In this document: positions 11,592 to 19,221 of the stretch, one piece after another
How positions within the stretch are numbered: the stretch's first letter is position 1
How the letters are laid out: every line of letters starts with the position of its first letter
Source: RUG563 sp045589355
GTDB lineage: Bacteria > Bacillota > Clostridia > Christensenellales > Aristaeellaceae
Direction: 5' to 3'
Length of the DNA: 24,925 nt
NCBI GenBank assembly: GCA_045589355.1
Contig: JAZNOW010000047.1
Location: forward strand, 1 to 24,925
Program-made: the position numbers and the translations under genes
The notes under the pieces: generated by a model
Database searches by the model: none
Seen by the model: only the letters and a program-made list of their open reading frames with translations
What the model was told of the DNA's origin: nothing

Positions 11592-12160
11592 TTTGCGCGG
11601 CCGCCTTTTTTCTTTTGTGCTTTCTGGCCGGGCTGGGCGCGCTGGTGTGGGCGGAAACCCATCCGGCCCCTGTTTCGGACGACAGCAGCGCCATTGTGGT
11701 ATTGGGCGCCCAGGTGTATGCAGACGGCAGCCTCAGCCCCCAACTGGAACTGCGGATGGAAGCGGCCCTTGCGGAATATCAGCGGCGGCCCCGGCCCATC
11801 ATCTGCTGCGGCGGCCAGGGGGAAAAGGAGCCGGCCCCGGAAGGGGATGTGATGCGGGAATGGCTGATCCGCAAGGGTGTGCCGCCCATGCTGGTGGTGA
11901 GCGAATCCGCGTCCACCAACACGGTGCAGAATTTGCTCAATGCCCGTCAGTTCCTGATGGAAGATGAAAACCGCATCACCGTCATCACCAGCGATTATCA
12001 CCTGCCCCGTGCTTTGCAGATGGCCCGGGATGCGGGCTATGAAGCCGATGGCATCGGCAGCCCCTGCAAGCCGGAATACTGGCTGAAAAACCATCTGCGG
12101 GAAACCTTTGCCTGGGGCAAATATCTGCTCTACAAAATAGGCCTTACAGACTATCAATAA
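11558..12160 (+). CDS. YdcF/SanA-like DUF218 membrane-anchored protein
   Basis: 200 residues. An N-terminal membrane segment (GLICAAAFFLLCFLAGLGALVW) anchors an external DUF218 domain: SAIVVLGAQVYADGSLSP, RMEAALAEY, CCGGQGEKE, ESASTNTVQNLLNA and ITSDYHLPRALQMAR. The family is linked to envelope integrity (SanA, ElyC), but its reaction is not settled. ATG 11558 has GGAG nine bases upstream and lies inside the end of radC; ATG 11582 is a weaker alternative. The overlap implies coupling to radC. Confidence 0.88.
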   Translation: MQGRRRIIMGLICAAAFFLLCFLAGLGALVWAETHPAPVSDDSSAIVVLGAQVYADGSLSPQLELRMEAALAEYQRRPRPIICCGGQGEKEPAPEGDVMREWLIRKGVPPMLVVSESASTNTVQNLLNARQFLMEDENRITVITSDYHLPRALQMARDAGYEADGIGSPCKPEYWLKNHLRETFAWGKYLLYKIGLTDYQ

Positions 12161-12187
12161 TTTACGGCAAGCAAAGAAGGACAATGT

Positions 12188-13030
12188 ATGCGGAACAAGA
12201 AAGTGCTGAAGGATTTTATCACCATTACGGTGGGGGATATCATTGTGGCGGCGGCGGTGTTTTTCTTCATGCTGCCCAGCCAGGTATCCGTGGGCAGCGG
12301 CACGGCCCTTGCCATGGTGCTGAGCAATTTCATCCCCCTGCCGGTGTCCACCATGACGCTGATCCTGAACGTTTTTCTATTGATTATCGGCTATTTGCTC
12401 ATCGGTCCGGAGTTTGGCATCAAAACGGTGTATGCTTCCCTGCTGATGCCGCTGGTGATGGGCCTGTTTGAAATCATCTGGCCCAATTTCCAGTCCATCA
12501 CCCAGGACCCGGTGCTGGACGTGGTGTGCTACATTCTGGTGGTGGGCGTGGGCCTTTCCATGCTGTTTACCTGCAATGCTTCTTCCGGCGGGCTGGATAT
12601 TGTGGCCAAGCTGATGAACAAGTATCTGCGGATGGAGCTGGGCAAGGCCATGAGTTTGTCCGGCATGCTGGTGGCGCTTTCATCCGCGGTGTGCTACGAG
12701 CCCAAAATTGTGGTGATCAGTTTGCTGGGCACCTACTTTGGCGGTATGGTGGTGGACCAGTTCATTTTCGGCCGGAACATCAAGCGAAGGGTGTGCATCC
12801 TTTCCGAAAAAACGGAGCAGATCACCCATTTCATCCTGCACGAACTGCATTCCGGCGCCACCCTCTACGACGCCATCGGCGCCTATAACGGCCAGGTGCG
12901 CAAGGAGATTGTGGTGATCGTGGACAAGCAGGAATACCGCTCTCTGATGGACTATATGCGAAAGACTGACCCCAAAGCATTCATCACTGTCATTTCCGTC
13001 AACGAAATCAATTATCAGCCCAAGACGTAA
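12188..13030 (+). CDS. YitT family membrane protein (DUF161 + DUF2179)
   Basis: 280 residues. Residues 1 to about 195 have five to six membrane segments with the YitT pattern (VGDIIVAAAVFFFMLP, SSGGLDIVAKLMNKY). Residues about 200-275 form the cytosolic DUF2179 domain (GATLYDAIGAYNG, DPKAFITVISVNEI). Transport is assumed for the family, but substrate is unknown. Start ATG 12188 has AAGAAGGA upstream. It lies 27 bases after the YdcF-like gene, so it is the last gene of the radC operon, ending at a strong terminator. Confidence 0.9.
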   Translation: MRNKKVLKDFITITVGDIIVAAAVFFFMLPSQVSVGSGTALAMVLSNFIPLPVSTMTLILNVFLLIIGYLLIGPEFGIKTVYASLLMPLVMGLFEIIWPNFQSITQDPVLDVVCYILVVGVGLSMLFTCNASSGGLDIVAKLMNKYLRMELGKAMSLSGMLVALSSAVCYEPKIVVISLLGTYFGGMVVDQFIFGRNIKRRVCILSEKTEQITHFILHELHSGATLYDAIGAYNGQVRKEIVVIVDKQEYRSLMDYMRKTDPKAFITVISVNEINYQPKT

Positions 13031-13041
13031 ACAAAAACCTG

Positions 13042-13083
13042 AAAAACACCCCGCTGCGCACTTGACGGCAGCGGGGTGTTTCT
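13042..13083. terminator. bidirectional terminator after yitT
   Basis: 14-bp perfect stem AAACACCCCGCTGC / GCAGCGGGGTGTTT with a 10-nt loop. The A- and T-ends make it work in both directions, for yitT (plus) and the membrane protein ending at 13094 (minus). Confidence 0.85.
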
Positions 13084-13093
13084 ATGGGCAGGT

Positions 13094-13792
13094 TCATTTG
13101 GTGGTTTTTGTTTTGACCGGGGTGAGCAGGAAAAAATCCACAGCAGCCACCAGGGCATAGGGCAGCAGGAACATCCCGATGGCGTAGGACAGGTGGTTTG
13201 CCGTTCTGATATAGCCGGAAATGATCTGCGTGAGGAAGTACATAAAGCTGGAAAGGAGAAGGGAAAGGGGAAGATGCAGGGCCGGGCTCAGCAGGGCGGC
13301 GCAGAACTTTTTGCCTCCTTGTCCTTTGGGGAAACAGAAGACCAGCGCCACATTGACCAGATACAGCCCGCAAACAATAGCCACGATCATTACTTCTTCC
13401 CGGGGCAGCAGGGGAAGCGCGGCACAGCCTGCCACAAAGCCCGCCAGATGCCCGATCACGGGCAGGCCGGGCAAACCGGCCAGCAGCGTGATGTGCTTGA
13501 AAGTGAGCATGACAAGCCCCATGATGACCACATACATGGGAAACTGGTCCATCCAGATGCCGAACAGGTGCATGTACTGCTCCAGAGCCAATATGCCGTC
13601 GGATGCCCGGAAACGGGAAAACCATTCGGAGGAACCTCTGAAACTGGAAAAGAAGTTCTGGCATACCCGGGACAGCTGTATATGATTTTCCAGCTGCTGC
13701 AAAACAAAGCAAACAAGGGGTAAAAGGAGCAGGAGGATGAACAGCTGGCCGATGTCCTTGAAGGTGTTTTTTATTTTATCGGAAAAACGCAT
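13094..13792 (-). CDS. membrane protein of unknown function
   Basis: 232 residues with about six hydrophobic segments: LFILLLLLPLVCFVLQ, MYVVIMGLVMLTF, GHLAGFVAGCAALPLL, MIVAIVCGLYLVNVALVF, LSLLLSSFMYFL and YAIGMFLLPYALVAAV. A charged loop after the first segment (about residues 35-75) is probably outside. The tail is short and basic (TPVKTKTTK). I do not recognise a family. ATG 13792 has GAGGG six bases upstream; a longer in-frame start lacks a site. It has its own promoter just beyond the terminator of the topoisomerase operon. Confidence 0.8.
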   Translation of the reverse strand: MRFSDKIKNTFKDIGQLFILLLLLPLVCFVLQQLENHIQLSRVCQNFFSSFRGSSEWFSRFRASDGILALEQYMHLFGIWMDQFPMYVVIMGLVMLTFKHITLLAGLPGLPVIGHLAGFVAGCAALPLLPREEVMIVAIVCGLYLVNVALVFCFPKGQGGKKFCAALLSPALHLPLSLLLSSFMYFLTQIISGYIRTANHLSYAIGMFLLPYALVAAVDFFLLTPVKTKTTK

Positions 13793-13824
13793 AACATTCC
13801 CTCTTTTTTGTTTCTCTTTTTTCA

Positions 13825-13853
13825 ATTTTACCATAACTTCATCCGGAGAACAA
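13825..13853 (-). promoter_or_regulatory. promoter of the unknown membrane protein
   Basis: Minus strand: TTGTTC (13853-13848), 17 bases, extended TGG and TAAAAT (13830-13825). Confidence 0.6.
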
Positions 13854-13856
13854 GCA

Positions 13857-13889
13857 TAAGAAAACCCCTTCGCATATTTTGCGGAGGGG
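13857..13889 (-). terminator. terminator of the topoisomerase operon
   Basis: 10-bp stem (CCCCTCCGCA pairing TGCGAAGGGG, one G-T pair) with loop AAAT-type, followed on the minus strand by TTTTCTTATG. It lies about 47 bases after the A-subunit stop. Confidence 0.75.
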
Positions 13890-13936
13890 CTGCTTTGTAT
13901 TGTGTTTGCGGATCGGCCGGGTATCTTCTGCTTTTG

Positions 13937-16372
13937 TTACAGGATCAGATCCTCCACCACGTCGTCCAGCACGGCCATCACGACGGGCTTGCCCTTATCG
14001 GCAAGGTTCTGGCAGGGAAGCATATCGCTTACCATGGGGGTGAGCAGGCCGCCGGTTTGCAGCACGGTGAAGGCGCGGGAGGTGGTGATGCGGCTGAGGG
14101 CGGCCACATAGGTGCCCGTGGAGCCGGATTTGTTGAAGGAGACGCACTTGACGCCCTTGCCGGCCCGGCCCTGCACGTCGAACATGGCGCCCATCAGCCG
14201 TTTGCCGTAGCCACGCTCGGTGAAAAGGAGCACCTGGTCGGTATTGGTGATGGGGGTGGCCAGCACCACTTCGTCGTTTTCTTCCAGCTTGATGCCCTTG
14301 ACGCCGGCGCTGACGCGGCCCATCTGGGGCACGGTGGAGGCGGCAAAGCGGATGCACATGCCCTGCCGTGTCATCAGCAGCAGGTCGGCCCCGTCTTCCT
14401 CAACGGAAACGGACAGGAGCTGATCGTCGCCCTTGAGGTTGATGGCGGCAAACTTGCTGCGGCGGATATCGTATTCCGAAGCGGCGGTGCGCTTGACCTG
14501 GCCGCCTTTGGTGAAGAAGTACACATCCCCCATACCGTTCAGGCTGCCGGGGGTGATGAGCATAAGGGACACGCACTTTTCCCCGGTTTCCAGCCCGGCC
14601 AGTACGCCGGACAGCAGGCCGCCCCGCTCCTTGGGCTTGTTGGTTTCGGGCAGGGCGCCCACGCTCAGGGGGAAGCAGTTGCCCTTATCGGTGAAGAAGA
14701 GCAGGGTATGGTCGGTCTGGGTATGGAACAGGTACCGGGGCATATCGCTTTCCTTTTCCGGTAGTTCCATCTTTTCGTAGAACCGGGGGGCCATACGCCG
14801 CAGCTGACCGCCACGGGTGAGGAACACCACCGCTTCTTCCGGCGGGGGCGCTTCTTCGGTGACGGAAACGGTGCTTTCGGCATCTTCGGTGACGATCTTC
14901 GTGCGCCGGTCGTCCCCGTGCTCGTCGGCGATCTCGTTCAGTTCCTTCTTGATAACGGCAAGCAGTTTCTTTTCGCTTTTCAGGATGCCTTCCAGGGTGT
15001 TGATCAGTTTCAGGATATCGGCATATTCCTTGCGCAGCGCTTCAATTTCCAGGCTGGTGAGCCGCTGCAGCCGCAAGTCCAGAATGGCCTGGGCCTGGAT
15101 GTCGGTAAAGCCGAAGCGCTCCATCAGCCGCTGCTTTGCTTCCTTGCCGTTTTTGCTGGCGCGGATGAGGGCGATCACTTCGTCCAGGTTATCCACCGCT
15201 ACGATCAGGCCTTCCAAGATGTGTGCCCGGGCCTTGGCCTGCTCCAGCTCGTACTGGGTGCGCCGGGTGACCACTTCCTTCTGGTGGCGGATGAAATGGC
15301 CGATGACGGTTTTCAGGCCCATCTGCACGGGCTTGCCTTCGGCTACGGCCACCAGGTTCACGCCGAAGGTGACCTGCAGGTCGCTGTATTTATAGAGGTA
15401 GGCCAGCACCTTCTTGGGATCGGCGTCCTTCTTCAGTTCGATCACGGCGCGCAGGCCGGTGCGGTCGCTTTCGTCCCGGATGTCATGGATGCAGCCAAGG
15501 GCGGCTTTCTTTTCTTCGCTCAGCTTCAGGATTTTTTCCAGCATGGCCGCCTTGGGCACACCGTAGGGCACTTCGGTGATCACAAGCAGGGTGCGCCCGG
15601 CGTTGCCCGGTTCTATGTCCACCTTGGCCCGCAGGGTCAGTTTGCCCCTGCCCGTTTCGTAGGCGGAGCGGATTTCCGGGGTGTTCAGCAGCACGCCGCC
15701 GGTGGGGAAGTCCGGTGCGGGCACGGCCTGCATCAGCTTATCCAAAGATACGTCGGGGTCGTCAATCTGCAGGCATACCGCCTGTGCCACTTCCCGCAGG
15801 TTGTGGGGCGGAATGTTGGTGGCCAGGCCCACGGCGATGCCGCTGGCGCCGTTCACCAGCAAATTTGGGTAGCGGGCGGGCAGCAGGTCCGGCTCCTTCA
15901 GGGTGTCGTCAAAGTTCAGCCGGAAGGGCACGGTGTCTTTTTCAATGTCCCGCAGCATTTCCATGGCCAGGGGCGCCATGCGGGCTTCGGTATAACGCAT
16001 GGCGGCGGCGCTGTCGCCGTCGATGGAGCCGAAGTTGCCGTGGCCGTCCACCAGGATGCCCCGCATGGTGTAGGGCTGGGCCAGACGGGTGAGGGCGTCG
16101 TACACGCTGGAGTCGCCGTGGGGGTGGAATTTACCCAGGCAGTCGCCCACGATGCGGGCGCACTTGCGGTGGGGTTTGTCCGGGGTCAGCCCCAGTTCGT
16201 TCATGGTATACAAAATACGCCGCTGTACCGGCTTTAAGCCATCCTCTACCCGGGGAATGGCGCGCTCCAGAATAACGTATTCGGCATAAGGCATCATGCT
16301 CTGATGCATCACTTCTTCCAGCGGCGTCTGGATAATATCGGGTGTCAATACTTCCGGCGGCTTCTTGGCCAT
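13937..16372 (-). CDS. type IIA topoisomerase A subunit (GyrA/ParC family; box-less, so probably topoisomerase IV)
   Basis: 811 residues, complete. The A subunit cleaves and religates DNA with the B subunit encoded just upstream. Catalytic Tyr is Y127 (SAAAMRYTEARM). The quinolone region reads HPHGDSSVYD; S88 and D92 match the susceptible residues (E. coli GyrA S83, D87), so no classic resistance change is present. The coiled-coil and QAILDLRLQRLTSLE follow, then a six-blade C-terminal domain. The GyrA box (QRRGGKG), needed for negative supercoiling, is absent: its place near residue 560 reads MELPEKES. The later blade has only QGRAGKG, which is not the box position. The body is otherwise closer to GyrA than to E. 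coli ParC, so I leave the symbol open. GGAGG precedes ATG 16372. Confidence 0.9.
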   Translation of the reverse strand: MAKKPPEVLTPDIIQTPLEEVMHQSMMPYAEYVILERAIPRVEDGLKPVQRRILYTMNELGLTPDKPHRKCARIVGDCLGKFHPHGDSSVYDALTRLAQPYTMRGILVDGHGNFGSIDGDSAAAMRYTEARMAPLAMEMLRDIEKDTVPFRLNFDDTLKEPDLLPARYPNLLVNGASGIAVGLATNIPPHNLREVAQAVCLQIDDPDVSLDKLMQAVPAPDFPTGGVLLNTPEIRSAYETGRGKLTLRAKVDIEPGNAGRTLLVITEVPYGVPKAAMLEKILKLSEEKKAALGCIHDIRDESDRTGLRAVIELKKDADPKKVLAYLYKYSDLQVTFGVNLVAVAEGKPVQMGLKTVIGHFIRHQKEVVTRRTQYELEQAKARAHILEGLIVAVDNLDEVIALIRASKNGKEAKQRLMERFGFTDIQAQAILDLRLQRLTSLEIEALRKEYADILKLINTLEGILKSEKKLLAVIKKELNEIADEHGDDRRTKIVTEDAESTVSVTEEAPPPEEAVVFLTRGGQLRRMAPRFYEKMELPEKESDMPRYLFHTQTDHTLLFFTDKGNCFPLSVGALPETNKPKERGGLLSGVLAGLETGEKCVSLMLITPGSLNGMGDVYFFTKGGQVKRTAASEYDIRRSKFAAINLKGDDQLLSVSVEEDGADLLLMTRQGMCIRFAASTVPQMGRVSAGVKGIKLEENDEVVLATPITNTDQVLLFTERGYGKRLMGAMFDVQGRAGKGVKCVSFNKSGSTGTYVAALSRITTSRAFTVLQTGGLLTPMVSDMLPCQNLADKGKPVVMAVLDDVVEDLIL

Positions 16373-16399
16373 GGCAATACCTCCAACAAAGGGAAATCT

Positions 16400-16439
16400 G
16401 CGGGGGAACCGCTTTTGAGGGCAAAAGCGGTTCCCCCGC
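16400..16439. repeat. perfect 18-bp-stem hairpin between the two topoisomerase genes
   Basis: Arms at 16400-16417 and 16422-16439 are exact reverse complements (GCGGGGGAACCGC then TTTTG, and back) around a four-base AGGG loop. There is no T-run, so it is not a standard terminator. In the transcript from B to A subunit it lies just before the A-subunit ribosome binding site and could cap or protect the mRNA, or be a palindromic repeat. The rest of 16440-16527 holds nothing I can name. Confidence 0.8.
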
Positions 16440-16527
16440 TCCCCCTCCGAAAACCAACTGGGAATATCGTTGTCCGTTTCTCAGGAACAATCATCCCCAT
16501 GAAACAGTGGAAAAATGAACAGTGATC

Positions 16528-16562
16528 AAATTCTGAATTCTGAATTCTTAATTCTGAATTTC
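16528..16562. repeat. 7-bp tandem repeat (GAATTMA) at the B-subunit stop codon
   Basis: On the minus strand the heptads GAATTAA, GAATTCA, GAATTCA, GAATTTG follow the last codons of the B-subunit gene. The stop TAA (16550-16548) is part of the first heptad. A near-identical array occurs at 19188-19221, again at a gene's stop. Confidence 0.75.
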
Positions 16563-18524
16563 CTTCTCAATCGTCACGTGCTGATCAAAATGATCGGCCT
16601 TATTGAACTCCGCATGCTCGATGATGTATTCACGCCGGGGTTCCACCTTGTCGCCCATGAGCACGGTGATGATGGAATCGGCCTGGGCGGCGTCTTCCAC
16701 GGTGACCTGCATCAGTTTGCGGTGAGCCGGATCCATGGTGGTTTCCCACAATTGTTCCGGGTTCATTTCGCCAAGGCCTTTGTAGCGCTGCAGGGTGTAG
16801 CCCCGCAGGCCCTGGGTGAGCTTTTTCAGTTCCCGGTCGTCATAGGCATAGCGGATATCGCCGCCTTTTTTGATGGCGTACAGGGGCGGCATGCCGATAT
16901 ACACATGGCCGTCCGCCACCAGATCCCGCATGTAGCGGTAGAAGAATGTGAGCAGGATGGCCCGGATATGGGCGCCGTCCTGGTCGGCATCGGCCAGGAT
17001 GATCACCTTGTGGTATTTCAGGGAAGAAACGTCAAAATCTTCGTCAATGCCGGTGCCCAGCGCCGTGATGATGGAGCGGAATTCTTCGTTGGCCAGTACC
17101 TGATCCAGCCGCTTCTTTTCGGCATTGAGGGGCTTTCCGCGAAGGGGCAAAATGGCCTGGAAGCGCCGGTCGCGGCCCTGCTTGGCGGAACCGCCGGCGG
17201 AGTCGCCTTCCACGATGAACAATTCGTTATCCACGGCCTTTCTGCCGGTGCAGGCGCTGAGCTTGCCCACCAGCGGCGCCGCTTCCAATTGGTTCTTGGC
17301 ACGGGCTACGTCCCGGGCTTTCCTTGTGGCTTCCCGCACCTTGGCGCTCTTTACGGCCTTTTCCAGGATCTTCTGGGCCAGCTCCTGGTTTTTCAAATCT
17401 TCCAGGAAATCGAACAGCTTTTCGGTGACCACGGCTTCCACAGCAGGACGCACTTCGGTATTGCCCAGCCTTCCCTTGGTCTGCCCTTCGAACTGGGGGT
17501 TTTTCACCATGGTGGTCAAAACCACGGTGATGCCTTCCCGGAAGTCTTCACCGGAAAGGTTGTTGTCCTTTTCCTTCAGCACGCCGATCTTCCGGGCGTA
17601 ATCGTTCATGGCCTTGGTCAGCGCTGCCTTGAAGCCGGTTTCATGGGTGCCGCCTTCGCCGGTGGGGATGTTGTTCACATAGCTGAACACGGATTCGGTG
17701 AAGCTGTCGGTATACTGGATGGCGGCGCAGCAGATCACGTCGTCCTTCTTGCCTTCAAAATAAATGGGGGTTTCGTGCATGGGGGTCTTGTCCTTGTTGA
17801 GGAACTTCACATAGTCCATGATGCCCCCGGCAAAGCAAAACTCGCAGCTGGCCTTTTCGGGATCCTTGCTGCGCTCGTCGGTGAAGGAAATTTTCAGGCC
17901 CCGGTTGAGATAGGCCAATTCCCGCAGACGGCGGCGCACGGTGTCCCCGTTGAACACCGTTTCTTCAAACACCGTATCATCGGGCAGGAAGCGGATCAGC
18001 GTGCCCCGCTTGCGGGTATTGCCCAGCTTTTCCAAAGGCTGCACCGGATGGCCGGCAATGTATTTCTTTTCCTTGGCGTCGTAATAGTTTTCAAAGCGCA
18101 TGGCATAGTGGCTCCAGTTGATGAAAATATCCACCGTCAGCCATTTGGCCAGTGCGTTCACAACGGAGGCGCCCACGCCGTGGAGGCCGCCGGAATAAGC
18201 ATAATTCTGGTTGTCAAATTTACCGCCGGCATGCAGGCGGGTGAAAATTACTTCTACGCCCGGGATCTTCAGCACCGGATGCATGTCCACCGGCATGCCG
18301 CGGCCGTTATCCCACACCGAAGCGGAACCGTCCTTATGCAGGGTGACCGCCACTTCCGTGGCGTGGCCGCCCATGGCTTCGTCGATGGCGTTGTCCACAA
18401 TTTCCCATAACAGATGATGCAGACCCCTGGAGCCCGTGGAACCGATGTACATGCCCGGCCGCATCCGGACCGCGTCCAGCCCCTCCAGAACCTTGATACT
18501 GCCTGCGTCATAATTTTGTGCCAT
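16548..18524 (-). CDS. type IIA topoisomerase B subunit (GyrB/ParE family)
   Basis: 658 residues, the usual Firmicutes length. It supplies ATP-driven gating to the A subunit. N-terminal GHKL ATPase: E41 in EIVDNAIDEA is the catalytic Glu, D72 in WDNGRGMP binds adenine, and SGGLHGVGASVVNAL is the ATP lid. Transducer YVNNIPTGEGGTHETG follows. The TOPRIM domain has VEGDSAGGSAKQGRDRRFQA and the metal site DADQDGAHIR; the usual GyrB form is DADVDGSHIR, ParE often DADTDGAHIQ. GyrB and ParE traits are mixed. ATG 18524 has GAGG six bases upstream. The last codons and stop lie in a heptad repeat. Order B then A fits both parEC and gyrBA operons. Confidence 0.93.
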   Translation of the reverse strand: MAQNYDAGSIKVLEGLDAVRMRPGMYIGSTGSRGLHHLLWEIVDNAIDEAMGGHATEVAVTLHKDGSASVWDNGRGMPVDMHPVLKIPGVEVIFTRLHAGGKFDNQNYAYSGGLHGVGASVVNALAKWLTVDIFINWSHYAMRFENYYDAKEKKYIAGHPVQPLEKLGNTRKRGTLIRFLPDDTVFEETVFNGDTVRRRLRELAYLNRGLKISFTDERSKDPEKASCEFCFAGGIMDYVKFLNKDKTPMHETPIYFEGKKDDVICCAAIQYTDSFTESVFSYVNNIPTGEGGTHETGFKAALTKAMNDYARKIGVLKEKDNNLSGEDFREGITVVLTTMVKNPQFEGQTKGRLGNTEVRPAVEAVVTEKLFDFLEDLKNQELAQKILEKAVKSAKVREATRKARDVARAKNQLEAAPLVGKLSACTGRKAVDNELFIVEGDSAGGSAKQGRDRRFQAILPLRGKPLNAEKKRLDQVLANEEFRSIITALGTGIDEDFDVSSLKYHKVIILADADQDGAHIRAILLTFFYRYMRDLVADGHVYIGMPPLYAIKKGGDIRYAYDDRELKKLTQGLRGYTLQRYKGLGEMNPEQLWETTMDPAHRKLMQVTVEDAAQADSIITVLMGDKVEPRREYIIEHAEFNKADHFDQHVTIEKEIQN

Positions 18525-18558
18525 GCTGCACCTCACAATATTTAGTGTGTTCCTTCCT

Positions 18559-18588
18559 ATAATAGCACATTTTGTGCCCATATGTAAA
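18559..18588 (-). promoter_or_regulatory. promoter of the topoisomerase operon with internal palindrome
   Basis: Minus strand: TTTACA (18588-18583), 18 bases, extended TGC and TATTAT (18564-18559). The spacer holds a perfect inverted repeat GCACA-TTT-TGTGC (18565-18577), placed to act as an operator or as a supercoiling-sensitive spacer. Confidence 0.65.
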
Positions 18589-18613
18589 GTACTGCCCTTG
18601 TTTTCGCGTTGTT

Positions 18614-18947
18614 GGAGGGGGGCGTGGTGAAGCAGGGGCTTGTGCAGCCCCCGTACCCCCGGCACCAGGGCCATTGGCCCTGGACCCTTTCTGCGAAAAA
18701 AGTAGACTGTTTTTTCAAACAGTTTTCCGCATGTTACTTGTGGAAACGGAAAGAGAGCCCACGGGCGTTATGAAAACAAAGAAAAAGCCGGGAGAGAAAG
18801 CAAGCTTTCTCCTCCGGATTTTTCTATTGTTTTCTCCGGATGCTTTGCATCCGGTTGGCGGTGTTCCACCGCCCAGCCCGTGGCCCGCAGTGCGGGCATC
18901 CATCTCGCAAAGAAACAATCTACCTCTGCAAAGGGGTTTCTGCGTGT
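18614..18947 (+). repeat. composite structured intergenic element, copy 2
   Basis: Same order as copy 1 at 7197-7525: Pa GGGGCT-TGTGC-AGCCCC (18635-18651); Pb CCAGGGCC-ATT-GGCCCTGG (18665-18683); Pc ACTGTTT-TTTC-AAACAGT (18706-18723); P0 TTTCC-N13-GGAAA (18724-18746); outer P1 CCACGGGC/GCCCGTGG (18759-18766 with 18876-18883) enclosing P2 (about 18788-18816), P3 CCGGATGC-TTT-GCATCCGG and P4 GGCGGTG-TTC-CACCGCC; P5 GCCCGC-AGT-GCGGGC (18883-18897); P6 AGAAAC/GTTTCT with 19-nt loop (18911-18941). It sits upstream of the topoisomerase promoter and is antisense to both flanking genes. Confidence 0.8.
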
Positions 18948-18948
18948 A

Positions 18949-19008
18949 GCAGTGTCGCAGCCAACTCGCAAAGTTTCAATCGTTCATTTGCGAAAATTTG
19001 TGTGCGTG
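18949..19008 (+). repeat. partial third copy of the element (P5-P6 part)
   Basis: AGCAGTGTCGCAGCCAAC followed by TCGCAAAG matches the P5-to-P6 part of copy 1 (7462 onward). The P5 stem has decayed, but CAAAGTTT and AAAATTTG still pair with one mismatch across the P6 position. It directly follows copy 2. Confidence 0.6.
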
Positions 19009-19020
19009 ATGCTCCATTTC

Positions 19021-19120
19021 ACCGGAAAACTGTATGAAAGATACAGTTTGTTGCATCCGGAATTGGGTCCAGGGCACTGCCCTGGTGCCCCTGCTGGGGT
19101 GGGGGGCAAAGCTCCCCCAA
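19021..19120 (-). repeat. inverted copy of the Pa-Pb-Pc module
   Basis: Read on the minus strand: a GGGGG/CCCCC hairpin (19118-19101), then CCAGGGC-AGT-GCCCTGG (19085-19069), ACCC, and AAACTGTAT-CTTTC-ATACAGTTT (19049-19027), then TTTTCCGG. This is the same series as Pa, Pb, Pc at 18635-18723 in the opposite direction, with different but paired stems. Confidence 0.65.
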
Positions 19121-19138
19121 TATCTCCCAAACGGAAGA

Positions 19139-19166
19139 CAAAACAAAAGGGAGGGCAAGCCCTCCC
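19139..19166 (-). terminator. terminator of the peptidoglycan-binding gene
   Basis: Perfect 8-bp stem GGGAGGGC-TT-GCCCTCCC, followed on the minus strand by TTTTGTTTTG. Confidence 0.75.
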
Positions 19167-19187
19167 GTGATTTTCATATACCGTATA

Positions 19188-19221
19188 AAATTCTGAATTC
19201 TTCATTCTGAATTCTTAATTC
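19188..19221. repeat. 7-bp tandem repeat (GAATTMA) at the peptidoglycan-binding gene's stop
   Basis: On the minus strand the heptads GAATTAA, GAATTCA, GAATGAA, GAATTCA, GAATTTT follow GGA; the stop TAA (19217-19215) of the gene is in the first heptad. It is the same array as at 16528-16562. Confidence 0.75.

Noticed and set aside
16515..18410. Plus-strand open frame of 631 codons, and a similar one at 14918-16237
   Set aside because: Both mirror the topoisomerase genes in antisense and show no protein family signature.
18572..18949. Open frame of 125 codons in the second repeat cluster
   Set aside because: It runs through the composite element, and the equivalent frame is not kept in copy 1.
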